In this document: one piece after another, positions 8,350 to 16,716 of the stretch
Layout of the letters: the number at the start of each line of letters is the position of its first letter
Numbering within the stretch: the stretch's first letter is position 1
Assembly (NCBI GenBank): GCA_943787485.1
Contig: CALSMP010000002.1
Location: forward strand, 69,459 to 113,931
Direction: 5' to 3'
Length of the DNA: 44,473 nucleotides
From: an uncultured Luminiphilus sp.
GTDB taxonomy: Bacteria > Pseudomonadota > Gammaproteobacteria > Pseudomonadales > Halieaceae
The notes under the pieces: model-generated
The model's database searches: none
The model's input: the letters and a program-made list of their open reading frames with translations, nothing else
What the model was told of the DNA's origin: nothing
Program-made: the position numbers and the translations under genes

Positions 8350-8808
8350 TCAGTCCATCGGCTCGCCTTTTCCACCCGTGCGAAGGTGGGCGCGGCGCTC
8401 AAGGGCGTCCTGCACCACGGTGGTGATTGCTGCGGTGCTTACCCCGATCATCAGCACGCCGTTTATCGCCTGAATGGGTCCCAGGAGCCGCCAACGCTCA
8501 CTCATGACAATGTCCCCGTAGCCCAAGGTCGCGAAGTTAACCAGAGAATGATAGAACGCCTCGCGAAACTGGGCGAATTCACCGAGCCCCATAAATAACA
8601 ATGCCCAGAGCGCTCCCTGCAATAAATTGCCGAGCACCAACATTATCATTACTTGAGAAATCAATAGCATAGAACGAAGTCGTGAGGAGTTTTCAATGAT
8701 GCTGGTGTGATCGTAGTAATGGCGAGTAGCCAGCATAAGCAGCGCCCCCTGGACCACTAGGCAACCCATCATCGCAAAAAAGCCCACCGACACAACTACT
8801 AGCGTCAT
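8350..8808 (-). CDS. two-transmembrane potassium channel protein
   Basis: A 152-residue membrane protein with an N-terminal hydrophobic helix, a second helix (LLISQVMIMLVLGNLLQGALWALLFMG in two parts), a pore region with selectivity filter TLGYGD (canonical TVGYGD) and a last helix IQAINGVLMIGVSTAAITTVV. This is the Ion_trans_2 layout of small bacterial K+ channels without a regulatory domain. It likely works as a tetramer in the inner membrane. ATG 8808 was chosen; a TTG three codons upstream is the alternative. No strong ribosome binding site is seen. It sits downstream of the AI-2E transporter on the same strand with a gap of about 95 bp. Confidence 0.82.
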   Translation of the reverse strand: MTLVVVSVGFFAMMGCLVVQGALLMLATRHYYDHTSIIENSSRLRSMLLISQVMIMLVLGNLLQGALWALLFMGLGEFAQFREAFYHSLVNFATLGYGDIVMSERWRLLGPIQAINGVLMIGVSTAAITTVVQDALERRAHLRTGGKGEPMD

Positions 8809-8891
8809 GGGCGGCAACCGCCCACTGCCATCACGCTGACTCGCCCTGCAAGGTTGAGCATCGGCATGACCTTCTCTTCAAACCCCTGTTT

Positions 8892-8930
8892 CATGGCGCT
8901 CTCTCATGGTGTTCTCTCATGGCGTTCGGC
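8892..8930. repeat. three imperfect 13-bp tandem copies
   Basis: CATGGCGCTCTCT, CATGGTGTTCTCT and CATGGCGTTCGGC follow one another without gaps. The array crosses the stop codon of the AI-2E gene, encoding the last residues ERHERTP in the complementary strand. It looks like a small slippage expansion that extended the C-terminus. Confidence 0.6.
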
Positions 8931-10007
8931 CTCACGGTTCACCCAGGCCCAAAAGAGCTGGTAGGCCACCGCCAAAATGACCGAGCCGAGAAAAAGGCCT
9001 ATCAATCCGAGCCAAATCATGCCCCCCAGCGAGCCAATCAATACGACGGGCATCGGAATATCCACGCCACGCCCCAGCAACAGGGGCTTCATGACGTTGT
9101 CAGACAACCCAGCCACAAAAAAATACGCCGTGATGAGGCTATTGCTGATGACCTCGCCCTCGGTAAATCCCCATAACCAACCCAAAAATGGCAGCACGAT
9201 CAAGATAGCCGGCAATTGGATGATGCCAAACACCAGCGCCACCAGCGCCCAGACGCCAGCAAAGGGCACGTCGGCCCAGAGGAATCCCAGCCCGAGAAGC
9301 AGCGCTTGGACGAACGCAACGCCGATCACGCCCGCGGCGACGGAGCGGATCGTCACCACCGCCAGGTGCTGGAGGTTTGTGCCCCGCTCACTGCCCACCA
9401 AAGCAATCGAAATACGCCTCGCCGCATCGCTGCCTTGCGCACCATAGATCATCATAACCACCGCGATAAGGAGCGCACCGGTGAAGGTGAACACCGTCGT
9501 GATTACGCCGCCGGTACCATTCACAAGGCGACGAAGCGCCGTCCGGACCGTGTCCGAATGAGCCCGAAGCGTCTCTTGCAGATTCTCCGACAACCCCAGC
9601 CAATAATCATGTAGTGCCGATCCAACTACAGGCCAGTCGCGCACAGCGGGATCCGGTGGCGGGATGGTACCGCCGCCAGCGCGCCAAGCGGCGAGCGAAC
9701 TCCCGAGATGATCGACCAGAGAAATGCCCAGCATAACGGTGGGCAGTCCCAACAACACTAATCCGAGAGCGGCTAGGATGATGCCGGATAGACGCGGCCT
9801 GCCACCGACTTTGACCATGAGCCGCTGGTAGAGTGGATACAACGTCACCGCGAGAATAAGCGCCCACACAAGAAGCGGCGCAAAAGGCAGGAACAGCTTT
9901 GCGCAGATCCATAGCACCAAAACAACCAGCAGCGCCCTGAGCGCCACCTGCATCAGATCGTGGGAAAGGCGCGTTCGCAGCCCCTCGTAGGGATCTTCCA
10001 TCGGCAT
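8904..10007 (-). CDS. AI-2E family transporter (PerM-like)
   Basis: A 367-residue polytopic membrane protein with the family layout: two N-terminal helices (ALLVVLVLWICAKLFLPF and LLVWALILAVTLYPLY), a soluble segment of about 100 residues, then a bundle of about five helices. The conserved GIIQLPAILIVLPFLGW and the DNVMKPLLLGRG motif (about 310-322) are characteristic. Family members export small molecules or act as Na+/H+ antiporters; the AI-2 label should not be taken as function. The ATG at 10007 directly follows an in-frame stop, so no longer form is possible; ATG two codons later is an alternative. About 200 bp separate it from the divergent SulP gene. Confidence 0.88.
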   Translation of the reverse strand: MPMEDPYEGLRTRLSHDLMQVALRALLVVLVLWICAKLFLPFAPLLVWALILAVTLYPLYQRLMVKVGGRPRLSGIILAALGLVLLGLPTVMLGISLVDHLGSSLAAWRAGGGTIPPPDPAVRDWPVVGSALHDYWLGLSENLQETLRAHSDTVRTALRRLVNGTGGVITTVFTFTGALLIAVVMMIYGAQGSDAARRISIALVGSERGTNLQHLAVVTIRSVAAGVIGVAFVQALLLGLGFLWADVPFAGVWALVALVFGIIQLPAILIVLPFLGWLWGFTEGEVISNSLITAYFFVAGLSDNVMKPLLLGRGVDIPMPVVLIGSLGGMIWLGLIGLFLGSVILAVAYQLFWAWVNREAERHERTP

Positions 10008-10210
10008 CTACCCGTTCGCCAGCAACCGCCAAAGTATGCCCTTTATTGCGAGGAACTTCATTGGTGGGTTCGATCATAAGAGGACAATCCTTGCTGTATT
10101 ACCCACCGGGCAGAGATCCCCTGTGATTTAGAGGGGTTTTCGGGAGTGACCCGGAACGAAAGCCACGCCGTAGGAACAGCACCCTCGTAGTCGATGATAA
10201 CGTTTGCCCC

Positions 10211-11701
10211 ATGCTAGATACTGTAAGAGCTCAATGGCTCAGTAATATTCGCGCAGATCTGCTTGCGGGGCTTGTTGTGGCGCTTGCACTAGTGCCTGAA
10301 GCCATTGCATTTTCCATTATCGCAGGGGTCGACCCACGTGTTGGGCTGTATGCATCCTTTTGCATTGCGACAGTGATTGCCTTTGTCGGGGGCCGTCCAG
10401 GCATGATTTCAGCCGCGACCGGCGCAATGGCGCTGTTGATGGTGACATTGGTTCGCGACCATGGCCTAGACTATCTACTCGCCGCAACATTGCTAACCGG
10501 GCTTCTACAGATGCTCGCCGGATTTCTGCGGCTCGGAAGCCTCATGAGATTTGTTTCACGGTCAGTGGTTACCGGATTTGTGAATGCCCTCGCTATCCTC
10601 ATTTTTACCGCCCAGCTTCCCGAGCTCACCAACGTCACCTGGCATGTCTATCTCATGACAGCAGCCGGTCTTGCGATTATTTACCTATTTCCAATGATCC
10701 CCATTGTTGGAAAGCTCATACCCTCGCCGTTAGTTTGCATCATACTGCTTACCACCATCAGTATCGCCTTTGGTATCGAGGTGCGCACCGTCGGTGACAT
10801 GGGCTCGCTACCTGACACCTTGCCTATTTTTTTATGGCCAGATGTTCCGCTGACATTTGAGACTTTCATGATCATTCTGCCGTATTCGGCAGGCCTCGCC
10901 GTTGTCGGGCTACTTGAGTCGCTGATGACAGCGACTATTGTTGACGATCTAACCGACACTGAAAGCGATCGAAACCGCGAGTGTAAGGGCCAGGGCATCG
11001 CCAACATCATCGCTGGGCTGTTCGGCGGTATGGCGGGCTGCGCGATGATTGGGCAGTCGGTAATCAACGTAAAATCCGGCGGTAGGGGTCGACTCTCCAC
11101 GCTCACCGCGGGCGTCGTGCTCATCGTTATGGTGGTGTTTCTCGACAGCTGGCTGCGGCAGATCCCAATGGCTGCGTTGGTTGCCGTCATGATTATGGTG
11201 TCCATTGGCACATTTTCCTGGGTGTCTGTGCGCAACCTAAAGCACAACCCACTGTCGAGTAACATTGTCATGGTGGTCACGGTGACGGTGGTTGTCATTA
11301 CCCACAACCTTGCTCTCGGCGTTTTTGTTGGGGTCCTGCTCGCATCATTATTTTTCGCCCACAAGATCGGTCGCTTTATGGTGGTCAAAGACAGCTCGCA
11401 GTCAACAGACAGTCATCGCTATTACGAAGTCGTCGGGCAGGTGTTTTTTGCTTCGAGTGAACCCTTCATTGCGGCTTTTGACTTTAAGGAAGCCGTCGAG
11501 AACATTACGATAGACCTCACACAAGCGCATTTTTGGGACGTTACTTCTGTCGCCGCTCTCGATAAGGTTGTCATCAAGTTCAGACGGGAGGGCGCTAATG
11601 TCTATCTTGTGGGCATGAATGAGGCCACCGAGACAGTGATCGACAAGTTTGGTGTTCACAACGATCCAGCCGAAGTCGAAAAACTATTGGGCGGTCACTA
11701 G
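10211..11701 (+). CDS. SulP-family anion transporter with STAS domain
   Basis: A 496-residue SLC26/SulP protein. About 12 hydrophobic segments fill residues 15-385, beginning with DLLAGLVVALALVPEAIAFSIIAG and VDPRVGLYASF, the SulP signature, and including TGAMALLMVTL and GIANIIAGLFGGMAGCAMIGQS. A C-terminal STAS domain (about 395-490) contains the ITIDLTQAHFWDVTS strand-loop that resembles anti-sigma antagonist folds. It would import sulfate, bicarbonate or another anion. The gene is followed 10 bp later by a universal stress protein, a common SulP partner, and the block then leads to cysC and sat; sulfate import is therefore the favoured role, with bicarbonate as the alternative. No strong ribosome binding site is seen before ATG 10211. 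Confidence 0.88.
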   Translation: MLDTVRAQWLSNIRADLLAGLVVALALVPEAIAFSIIAGVDPRVGLYASFCIATVIAFVGGRPGMISAATGAMALLMVTLVRDHGLDYLLAATLLTGLLQMLAGFLRLGSLMRFVSRSVVTGFVNALAILIFTAQLPELTNVTWHVYLMTAAGLAIIYLFPMIPIVGKLIPSPLVCIILLTTISIAFGIEVRTVGDMGSLPDTLPIFLWPDVPLTFETFMIILPYSAGLAVVGLLESLMTATIVDDLTDTESDRNRECKGQGIANIIAGLFGGMAGCAMIGQSVINVKSGGRGRLSTLTAGVVLIVMVVFLDSWLRQIPMAALVAVMIMVSIGTFSWVSVRNLKHNPLSSNIVMVVTVTVVVITHNLALGVFVGVLLASLFFAHKIGRFMVVKDSSQSTDSHRYYEVVGQVFFASSEPFIAAFDFKEAVENITIDLTQAHFWDVTSVAALDKVVIKFRREGANVYLVGMNEATETVIDKFGVHNDPAEVEKLLGGH

Positions 11702-11711
11702 GGAGCCTCGC

Positions 11712-12569
11712 ATGAACTACGTTATCGCATCCATCGATAGCTCTCCGATGAATCTTCCGGTCACTGATGCGGCTGCATGGGTATGCGGTCGATTAAACAA
11801 ACCACTCTTGCTCTTGCACACGCTCGAAAAGCAGCTGCAACATGGCGCGGATGACCTAAGCGGCGCTATAGGTCTTGGTGCACAAAGCGATTTGATGGAG
11901 CGAATTGCCGAGTTGGATCATGAACGCAGCCAACTGGCTCTCCGTCACGGGCGCGCACTTTTAGAAGCTGCAAATAAACGAGCTGAGAGCCTGGGTTTGA
12001 AGGCTGTTGAAACAAAGCTTCGTCACGGTGACTTTATCGATGCGCTTGTAGATCTTGAGCAACAAGCTAGGCTCATGGTTGTGGGCAAAGCTGGGCAAGA
12101 TCACGGCATGGCGCATGATTTCTCAGCCGTGGGTTCGCACATTGAAACGCTCATCAGGCAGATACACACCTCGCTGTTAATTGTCCCTCACCAGTTCGCG
12201 CCGCCAACGAGCTTCATGTTGGCCTATGATGGGCAGGAGACTGCAGAGCGATCTTTAGAAAGAGTGATAAGTGGAGGCTTGCTCGCCGGCTTGCCCTGTC
12301 ACTTGGTGATGGTGAACGCGAAGTCTGGGACTCAAAAAGCGCAATTCCAAGCCGCGAATGATCGTCTCCGAGAAGCAGGCTTTGAGGTGATCGCAGCCAC
12401 ACTCGAAGGCGATACCTTTGAGGCTCTTGACGCATACCGAGAACAGCATCAGCTGGGACTGATCATTATGGGTGCGTTCTCTCACTCCAAAATTCGCCAC
12501 CTCTTCCTCGGTAGCAATACCATCCGCATGATAGAGAACGCCTCTGTCCCGCTAATCATTTTGCGGTAA
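11712..12569 (+). CDS. tandem universal stress protein (UspE-like)
   Basis: A 285-residue cytoplasmic protein made of two UspA domains (about 1-155 and 165-285). The second domain ends with the nucleotide-loop pattern GAFSHSKIRHLFLGSNTIRM followed by VPLIILR, the standard UspA end; the first has MVVGKAG and IRQIHTSLLIVP, a more divergent copy. ATG 11712, ten bases after the SulP stop and behind GGGAGCCT, is the start; the longer frame from 11649 only overlaps SulP in another frame. Usp proteins coupled to transporters are thought to bind ATP or AMP and adjust transport. It may regulate the SulP transporter. The 3' end overlaps the convergent LysR gene by 18 bp. Confidence 0.85.
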   Translation: MNYVIASIDSSPMNLPVTDAAAWVCGRLNKPLLLLHTLEKQLQHGADDLSGAIGLGAQSDLMERIAELDHERSQLALRHGRALLEAANKRAESLGLKAVETKLRHGDFIDALVDLEQQARLMVVGKAGQDHGMAHDFSAVGSHIETLIRQIHTSLLIVPHQFAPPTSFMLAYDGQETAERSLERVISGGLLAGLPCHLVMVNAKSGTQKAQFQAANDRLREAGFEVIAATLEGDTFEALDAYREQHQLGLIIMGAFSHSKIRHLFLGSNTIRMIENASVPLIILR

Positions 12570-13527
12570 TGGAGTTGAGCATGGCGGCGGGATGCGCGAG
12601 GCGTGCCGCGACGGCAGGCCATCGAGACACAGTGCGACAAAAGACGCCACCGCAGCGCGCTGATAGCCGTCTCGACGGGTGCAGATAAAAAACCGTCGCT
12701 GCATTTGGTAACCCGCAGGCAGTCGCAACGGAACCAGTGCGCCGCTTTCAAAGTGAGATGCCAGTACTTTTTCTGAGAGACAACCAATACCCAGGCCCTG
12801 CTCCACCGCACGACGAATAGGCTCGTTGTGGCGGAACTCTAGATATAGCTGCAAGTCGGGAAGTAGGCGAGAGAAGGTCTGATCGTAGCGCTGCCGGGCG
12901 CCTGAGTCTTTCTCCCGCAGTATCCATCGTTCATTGACGATATCTTTTTCAGACAGACGTCCCTTTGCCGCCAATCGATGGCCCGGGCTGCAAAAAACCA
13001 CCAGCTCATCATCCAACCAGGGTGTAAGGTGTAACATCGGATGGCTCATCTCATCCTCGATAAGCCCAATATCAACCTGCTGATTGATGACGCGGCCCAC
13101 AATATCCGGCGAATTGCCCGGGACGATATCGATCCGTGCGTCGGGGTAGCGCTCGAGCCACTTCGCTAAGTAATCAATGGCCAGGTGATTGGCTATCGTG
13201 AAGCTAGCCCCCAGCGTGAGGTCTGCGATGTCCTGATGCCCGGTGAGCGACTGCTCAAATTCCCGCGCGTGCTCTAACAGCGCCGCGGCCCCCCTCCCAG
13301 AGCCGCTCGCCCGGTCGGCTTAGCACCAATCGGCGCCCTATTCGATCAAATAGCGCTACACCATAGGTGGCCTCAAGGTTTTTCAGTGCAGCACTGACTG
13401 CCGACTGGGACAGAAACAGCCGCTCGGCCGCCGCCGCGGTACTCCCCTCGCGAACAATGGCAAGCATGATGTCGAGCTGCCTGAGGGTAAACCGTGGCCG
13501 ATCATCGACAGCGTTTTTAGGTGACAT
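12552..13527 (-). pseudogene. LysR-family regulator, frameshifted
   Basis: Two frames together make one LysR-type regulator of about 324 residues. The first, from ATG 13527, holds the winged helix-turn-helix (LRQLDIMLAIVREGSTAAAAERLFLSQ in parts, then AVSAALKNLE) and runs to LSRPGERLWEG. The second frame resumes with AAALLEHAREFEQSL-like sequence and carries the whole effector domain to 12552. The break is a run of six G (on the coding strand) near 13290; removing one G restores the frame. The effector part (TLGASFTIANHLA, ELVVFCSPGHRLA) resembles CysL/CbbR-type regulators. It is divergent from cysC, so it probably controls sulfate activation. Whether the frameshift is real or a homopolymer error cannot be decided here. 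Confidence 0.85.
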
Positions 13528-13546
13528 AGACCTTCAACCTATAAAA

Positions 13547-13567
13547 TTAATAGTTAGTATCAATTAA
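13547..13567. promoter_or_regulatory. candidate LysR-type operator (T-N11-A)
   Basis: TTAAT and ATTAA form a perfect 5-bp dyad separated by exactly 11 bases, the classic LysR-type box geometry. It lies 19 bp upstream of the LysR ATG and 79 bp upstream of cysC, in the only intergenic space between the divergent genes. Autoregulation plus control of cysC-sat is the natural reading. AT-rich DNA makes chance matches easy. Confidence 0.45.
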
Positions 13568-13646
13568 ACCTGTTTTAAAGGTACATCAAAAAGCTCTACA
13601 CTGCGCGCCGTCACAACCACTAGCCGACCCGAAACAGGAAACTGCT

Positions 13647-14264
13647 ATGACCGAACAGAAAGCGACAAACGTACACTGGCACGAGGGCGAGATAAGCCGG
13701 GAGGACCGGGACCGACTAATGAATCAGCGTGGCGCCACGCTTTGGTTTACCGGGCTCTCCGGTAGCGGCAAGAGTACAATCGCTGTTGCGCTGGAGGAGG
13801 CACTGTTCGAGCGGGGCCACCTGAGCTATCGACTGGATGGCGACAACATACGGCTTGGTATCAATAAAAATTTAGGCTTTTCAGCCGATGATCGAACCGA
13901 AAACATTCGGCGCATCGGCGAGATCGCCAAACTCTTCGTAGACTCGAGCGTCATCGCACTGACCAGCTTCATCAGCCCCTACCGCGAGGACCGCGATAAG
14001 GTCCGCGCATTGCACGAAGAAGCGGGGATGCCGTTCATTGAAGTGTTTGTCGATTGCTCTCTCGATGAGGCGGAGAAACGCGATCCAAAAGGCTTGTACA
14101 AAAAAGCCCGTGCAGGAGAAATCAAGAACTTTACGGGTATCGATGACCCCTACGAGGCGCCCGAAAAAGCCGAGATCCATTTACATACTGATCAAATGTC
14201 CCTTCAGGAGGAAGTTGACCTTCTGCTTGCTTACCTCACACAACACAACATATTGCCTGCCTAA
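13647..14264 (+). CDS. cysC: adenylylsulfate kinase
   Basis: A 205-residue APS kinase that phosphorylates adenosine 5'-phosphosulfate to PAPS with ATP, in assimilatory sulfate activation or sulfotransfer. Motifs seen: Walker [10 protein letters not shown] (36-44), DGDNIRLG (64-71), the [18 protein letters not shown]-binding segment (79-93), and FISPYREDR with Ser110 at the phosphorylated serine position of the family, then [23 protein letters not shown]. Length equals the stand-alone enzyme of E. coli. ATG 13647 follows AGGAAA. The sat gene starts 15 bp after its stop, so they form an operon. Expression is likely governed by the divergent LysR gene. Confidence 0.95.
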   Translation: MTEQKATNVHWHEGEISREDRDRLMNQRGATLWFTGLSGSGKSTIAVALEEALFERGHLSYRLDGDNIRLGINKNLGFSADDRTENIRRIGEIAKLFVDSSVIALTSFISPYREDRDKVRALHEEAGMPFIEVFVDCSLDEAEKRDPKGLYKKARAGEIKNFTGIDDPYEAPEKAEIHLHTDQMSLQEEVDLLLAYLTQHNILPA

Positions 14265-14279
14265 ACCGGAGAAGTATTC

Positions 14280-15467
14280 GTGATAAACCCCCATGGTTCT
14301 GATCAACTCAACCCTCTGTATGTCCAAGACGACCCGGCCAGAGAGGCGCTCATGGCTGAGGCCCAGACGCTACCCTCCCTGCTCCTGAATTCCGCCGCGG
14401 CGGCCAATGCGGTCATGCTCGGTGCGGGTTATTTCAACCCGCTTACCGGATACATGAATCTTGAGGATGCCATGTCGGTATCCGAAACCATGCGCACCAG
14501 TGATGGCCTTTTTTGGCCCGTGCCCGTGATCAATTTGGTGGAGAGTACGACGGTAAAACCCGGTGACCGTATCGCCCTGCGTGACCCCAACGTCGAGGGC
14601 GAGCCCGTCATGGCCATTATGCACGTGACCGCCATAGAGACCGTCTCGGATGAAGAGATCCAGCGGATGGCGGGCTGTATCTTCGGCACACAGGAGCCAA
14701 ACCATCCTGGCGTCAGCACATTTACGTCACTGGGTAAAACCCTCCTCTCTGGGCCCATTGAAGTCCTCAGCTTTAGCTATTTCGCAAGCGACTTCCCAGA
14801 CACCTTCCAAACGGCTTACGACATTCGCGCTGAAATTGAACAGCGAGGCTGGAATAAAGTGGTGGCCTTTCAAACTCGAAACCCCATGCATCTGGCCCAC
14901 GAAGAGCTCTGCCGTATGGCCATGGAGCGCCTTGAGGCGGATGGCTGCATCGTCCATATGCTTCTGGGCAAACTGAAAGCTGGCGATATTCCCGCGGACG
15001 TTCGCGACGCCTGCATCCGCAAGATGGTCGACGTTTACTTCCCGCCCAATAGCGTCATGGTGAGCGGTTATGGTTTTGACATGCTCTACGCCGGCCCACG
15101 CGAGGCAGTGCTGCACGCCGTATTCCGTCAGAACATGGGCGCAACGCACCTCATCGTGGGACGCGACCACGCCGGCGTGGGCGAGTTCTACGGACCCTTT
15201 GATGCCCAAACTATTTTTGATAGCGAGGTACCTGCTGGGGCACTGGAAATTGAGATCTTCAAGGCGGATCACACCGCATGGTCCAAGAAACTGGGCCGCG
15301 TGGTCATGATGAATGAAGCGCCTGATCACGACAAAGAGGACTTCATTCTGCTATCGGGCACCAAGGTGCGCGAGATGCTGAGCGAGGGCATTGCCCCACC
15401 CCCGGAATTTTCGCGACCGGAGGTGGCGGAAATTCTGATGGCACACTACCAATCAGAAAACGCCTAA
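14280..15467 (+). CDS. sat: sulfate adenylyltransferase, monofunctional Sat type
   Basis: A 395-residue ATP sulfurylase that makes APS and pyrophosphate from ATP and sulfate. It is the single-chain Sat form (also used by dissimilatory organisms), not the CysDN heterodimer of most enterobacteria. Visible motifs: the substrate loop QTRNPMHLAHEEL (HXXH-like nucleotidyltransferase motif HLAH), the GRDHAGVGEFYGPFDAQ segment and the late LSGTKVREML (ISGTEVR-like). It starts with GTG 14280 behind GGAG. It is co-transcribed with cysC, so the pair converts sulfate to PAPS. A SulP transporter 2.6 kb upstream may supply sulfate. It faces the YdjM-like gene, with an inverted repeat between them. Confidence 0.93.
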   Translation: MINPHGSDQLNPLYVQDDPAREALMAEAQTLPSLLLNSAAAANAVMLGAGYFNPLTGYMNLEDAMSVSETMRTSDGLFWPVPVINLVESTTVKPGDRIALRDPNVEGEPVMAIMHVTAIETVSDEEIQRMAGCIFGTQEPNHPGVSTFTSLGKTLLSGPIEVLSFSYFASDFPDTFQTAYDIRAEIEQRGWNKVVAFQTRNPMHLAHEELCRMAMERLEADGCIVHMLLGKLKAGDIPADVRDACIRKMVDVYFPPNSVMVSGYGFDMLYAGPREAVLHAVFRQNMGATHLIVGRDHAGVGEFYGPFDAQTIFDSEVPAGALEIEIFKADHTAWSKKLGRVVMMNEAPDHDKEDFILLSGTKVREMLSEGIAPPPEFSRPEVAEILMAHYQSENA

Positions 15468-15532
15468 ACCCTCGCCCAACGTCCGCTAAATTAAGCGCTA
15501 CTTCAATACAAAGCCAACCGAGAACAAACCCA

Positions 15533-15563
15533 CCTCAATCAGCGGCAGCGCCACTGATTGAGG
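15533..15563 (-). terminator. inverted repeat, probable terminator of the YdjM-like gene
   Basis: CCTCAATCAG and CTGATTGAGG are perfect 10-bp arms around an 11-base loop. The stem covers the stop codon of the minus-strand gene, and a TGGGTTTGTT tract follows on that strand. The T-run is weak, so efficiency may be modest. It sits between convergent sat and the YdjM-like gene and might serve both. Confidence 0.55.
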
Positions 15564-16562
15564 CGTTTGCTTCCCCAGCAAGCATCGCGATCAGGTTATC
15601 GATGCGGTTTCTATCCACGCTGCGCTTGACCTCATAGGTTACATGCTGGTCTGAGGCAGCGGATTCGTTCAAGCGGATGCCCCACAATCCGTCGATCTCG
15701 TTAGGAAGCATCGAGTACCGCATGTCGATGACCCTGAGAGGGTCATTGTTATCTACAGCCAAATAGCCGCTGGAAAACCAGTCAAAGCGCGCCAGATCTT
15801 GTGCCTGCTGAGAGCCCTCTTCAAGCCAGGAAAACTGACTCGGGACATCAAGCACGGCGACCGACCCGCCCGAATAAACCAGTGGCTGGCTGCCAACGCG
15901 CACCGCATCAACCCAGAAGCGCCCCTCGTGCTGATAAATCACTTTCCATAGCAGGAGATTGCCCAGGTCGGCTTCGCCGACACCGAAACTTCTCGATGAT
16001 CCCTACCCAGCGCCAGCGTCTCGCCCACCGTCTCCGCGCGCTCACGCTGGATATAACCCACGCCCAGATAGCAGAGCGCTACTAAAAGGCCAACGCGCGA
16101 CCAGACTACCGAGCGACTGACCACCCCCGCCACAACAAAAGCAAGTAACGGGATGGTGAACAACGGATCGATTACTGCGATGGTATTCCACGCAATCCGC
16201 TCGAGGGAGAACGGCCAGAACAGTAAAGTCCCGTAAGTCGTGCAGGCATCGAGCAGACCGTGGGTGGCATAGCCCAGCGTCGTCACACAATAGGTGTGCC
16301 GAAAGTCCAAACGCCGCTTCACAAAGGGCCAAAACGCCAATGCGCAGATTAAGCCGCCCAACGGAATAAAGAAAAACGAATGGGTAAATTGCCGGTGATA
16401 TTCGAGAAAAAGCAAAGGATCGGTAGAGGACCGGATGAGCACATCCAAATCCGGCGCCATCCCCGCGAGGGCACCGAGCAGTGTGATCGTGCCAAGATGC
16501 TGCCTGGGCGCAAACGATTGAGGCACAGCTGCTCCGACAACTGCCTGACTTAATGGATCCAC
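15535..16562 (-). pseudogene. YdjM-type membrane metal-dependent hydrolase, frameshifted
   Basis: Two frames make one protein of about 342 residues. The first, from GTG 16562 (VDPLSQAVVGAAV, behind AGGAGAGG), has the LexA-binding/YdjM (DUF457) features: APDLDVLIRSS, EYHRQFTHSFFF, GYATHGLLDACTTYGT and four or five membrane helices. The frame stops at 15939, and the soluble C-terminal part continues in a second frame to 15535 (WKVIYQHEGRFWVDAVRVG). Adding one C to the CC run near 15966 (coding strand ACCTGGG to ACCCTGGG) joins them as KPTLGNLLLWKVIY, which fits the family. Histidines and aspartates would bind a metal; the substrate is unknown. A gap of about 150 bp separates it from the divergent synthetase at 16717. 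Confidence 0.82.
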
Positions 16563-16716
16563 CGAGACCTCTCCTCTCACAACAGGGTCGCCGCAGTGTG
16601 CCACTTATCCCGATCGACGCAACCGCGCCCTGACATAGGCGCCCTCGGATAAAGTAGATACACTCTCACATAAATCGCCACATACCCGCGGGCAAAGCCC
16701 CAAGCAAGAGTTCTCC

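Noticed and set aside
9607..10077. Minus-strand frame of 156 codons over the AI-2E start
   Set aside because: It lies in another frame of the transporter gene, is Arg/Ala-rich without a recognisable motif, and the transporter frame is clearly the real one.
10120..10150. Terminator-like CCCCT/AGGGG stem followed by TTTT upstream of SulP
   Set aside because: The stem is only five base pairs with a nine-base loop and lies between divergent genes where no transcript needs to end.
10681..11388. Long minus-strand frame of 235 codons inside the SulP gene
   Set aside because: It is Thr/Ser/Met-rich antisense of hydrophobic codons, a usual artefact of membrane protein genes.
14727..15329. 200-codon minus-strand frame in sat
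   Set aside because: It is antisense to conserved Sat motifs and has no family resemblance.
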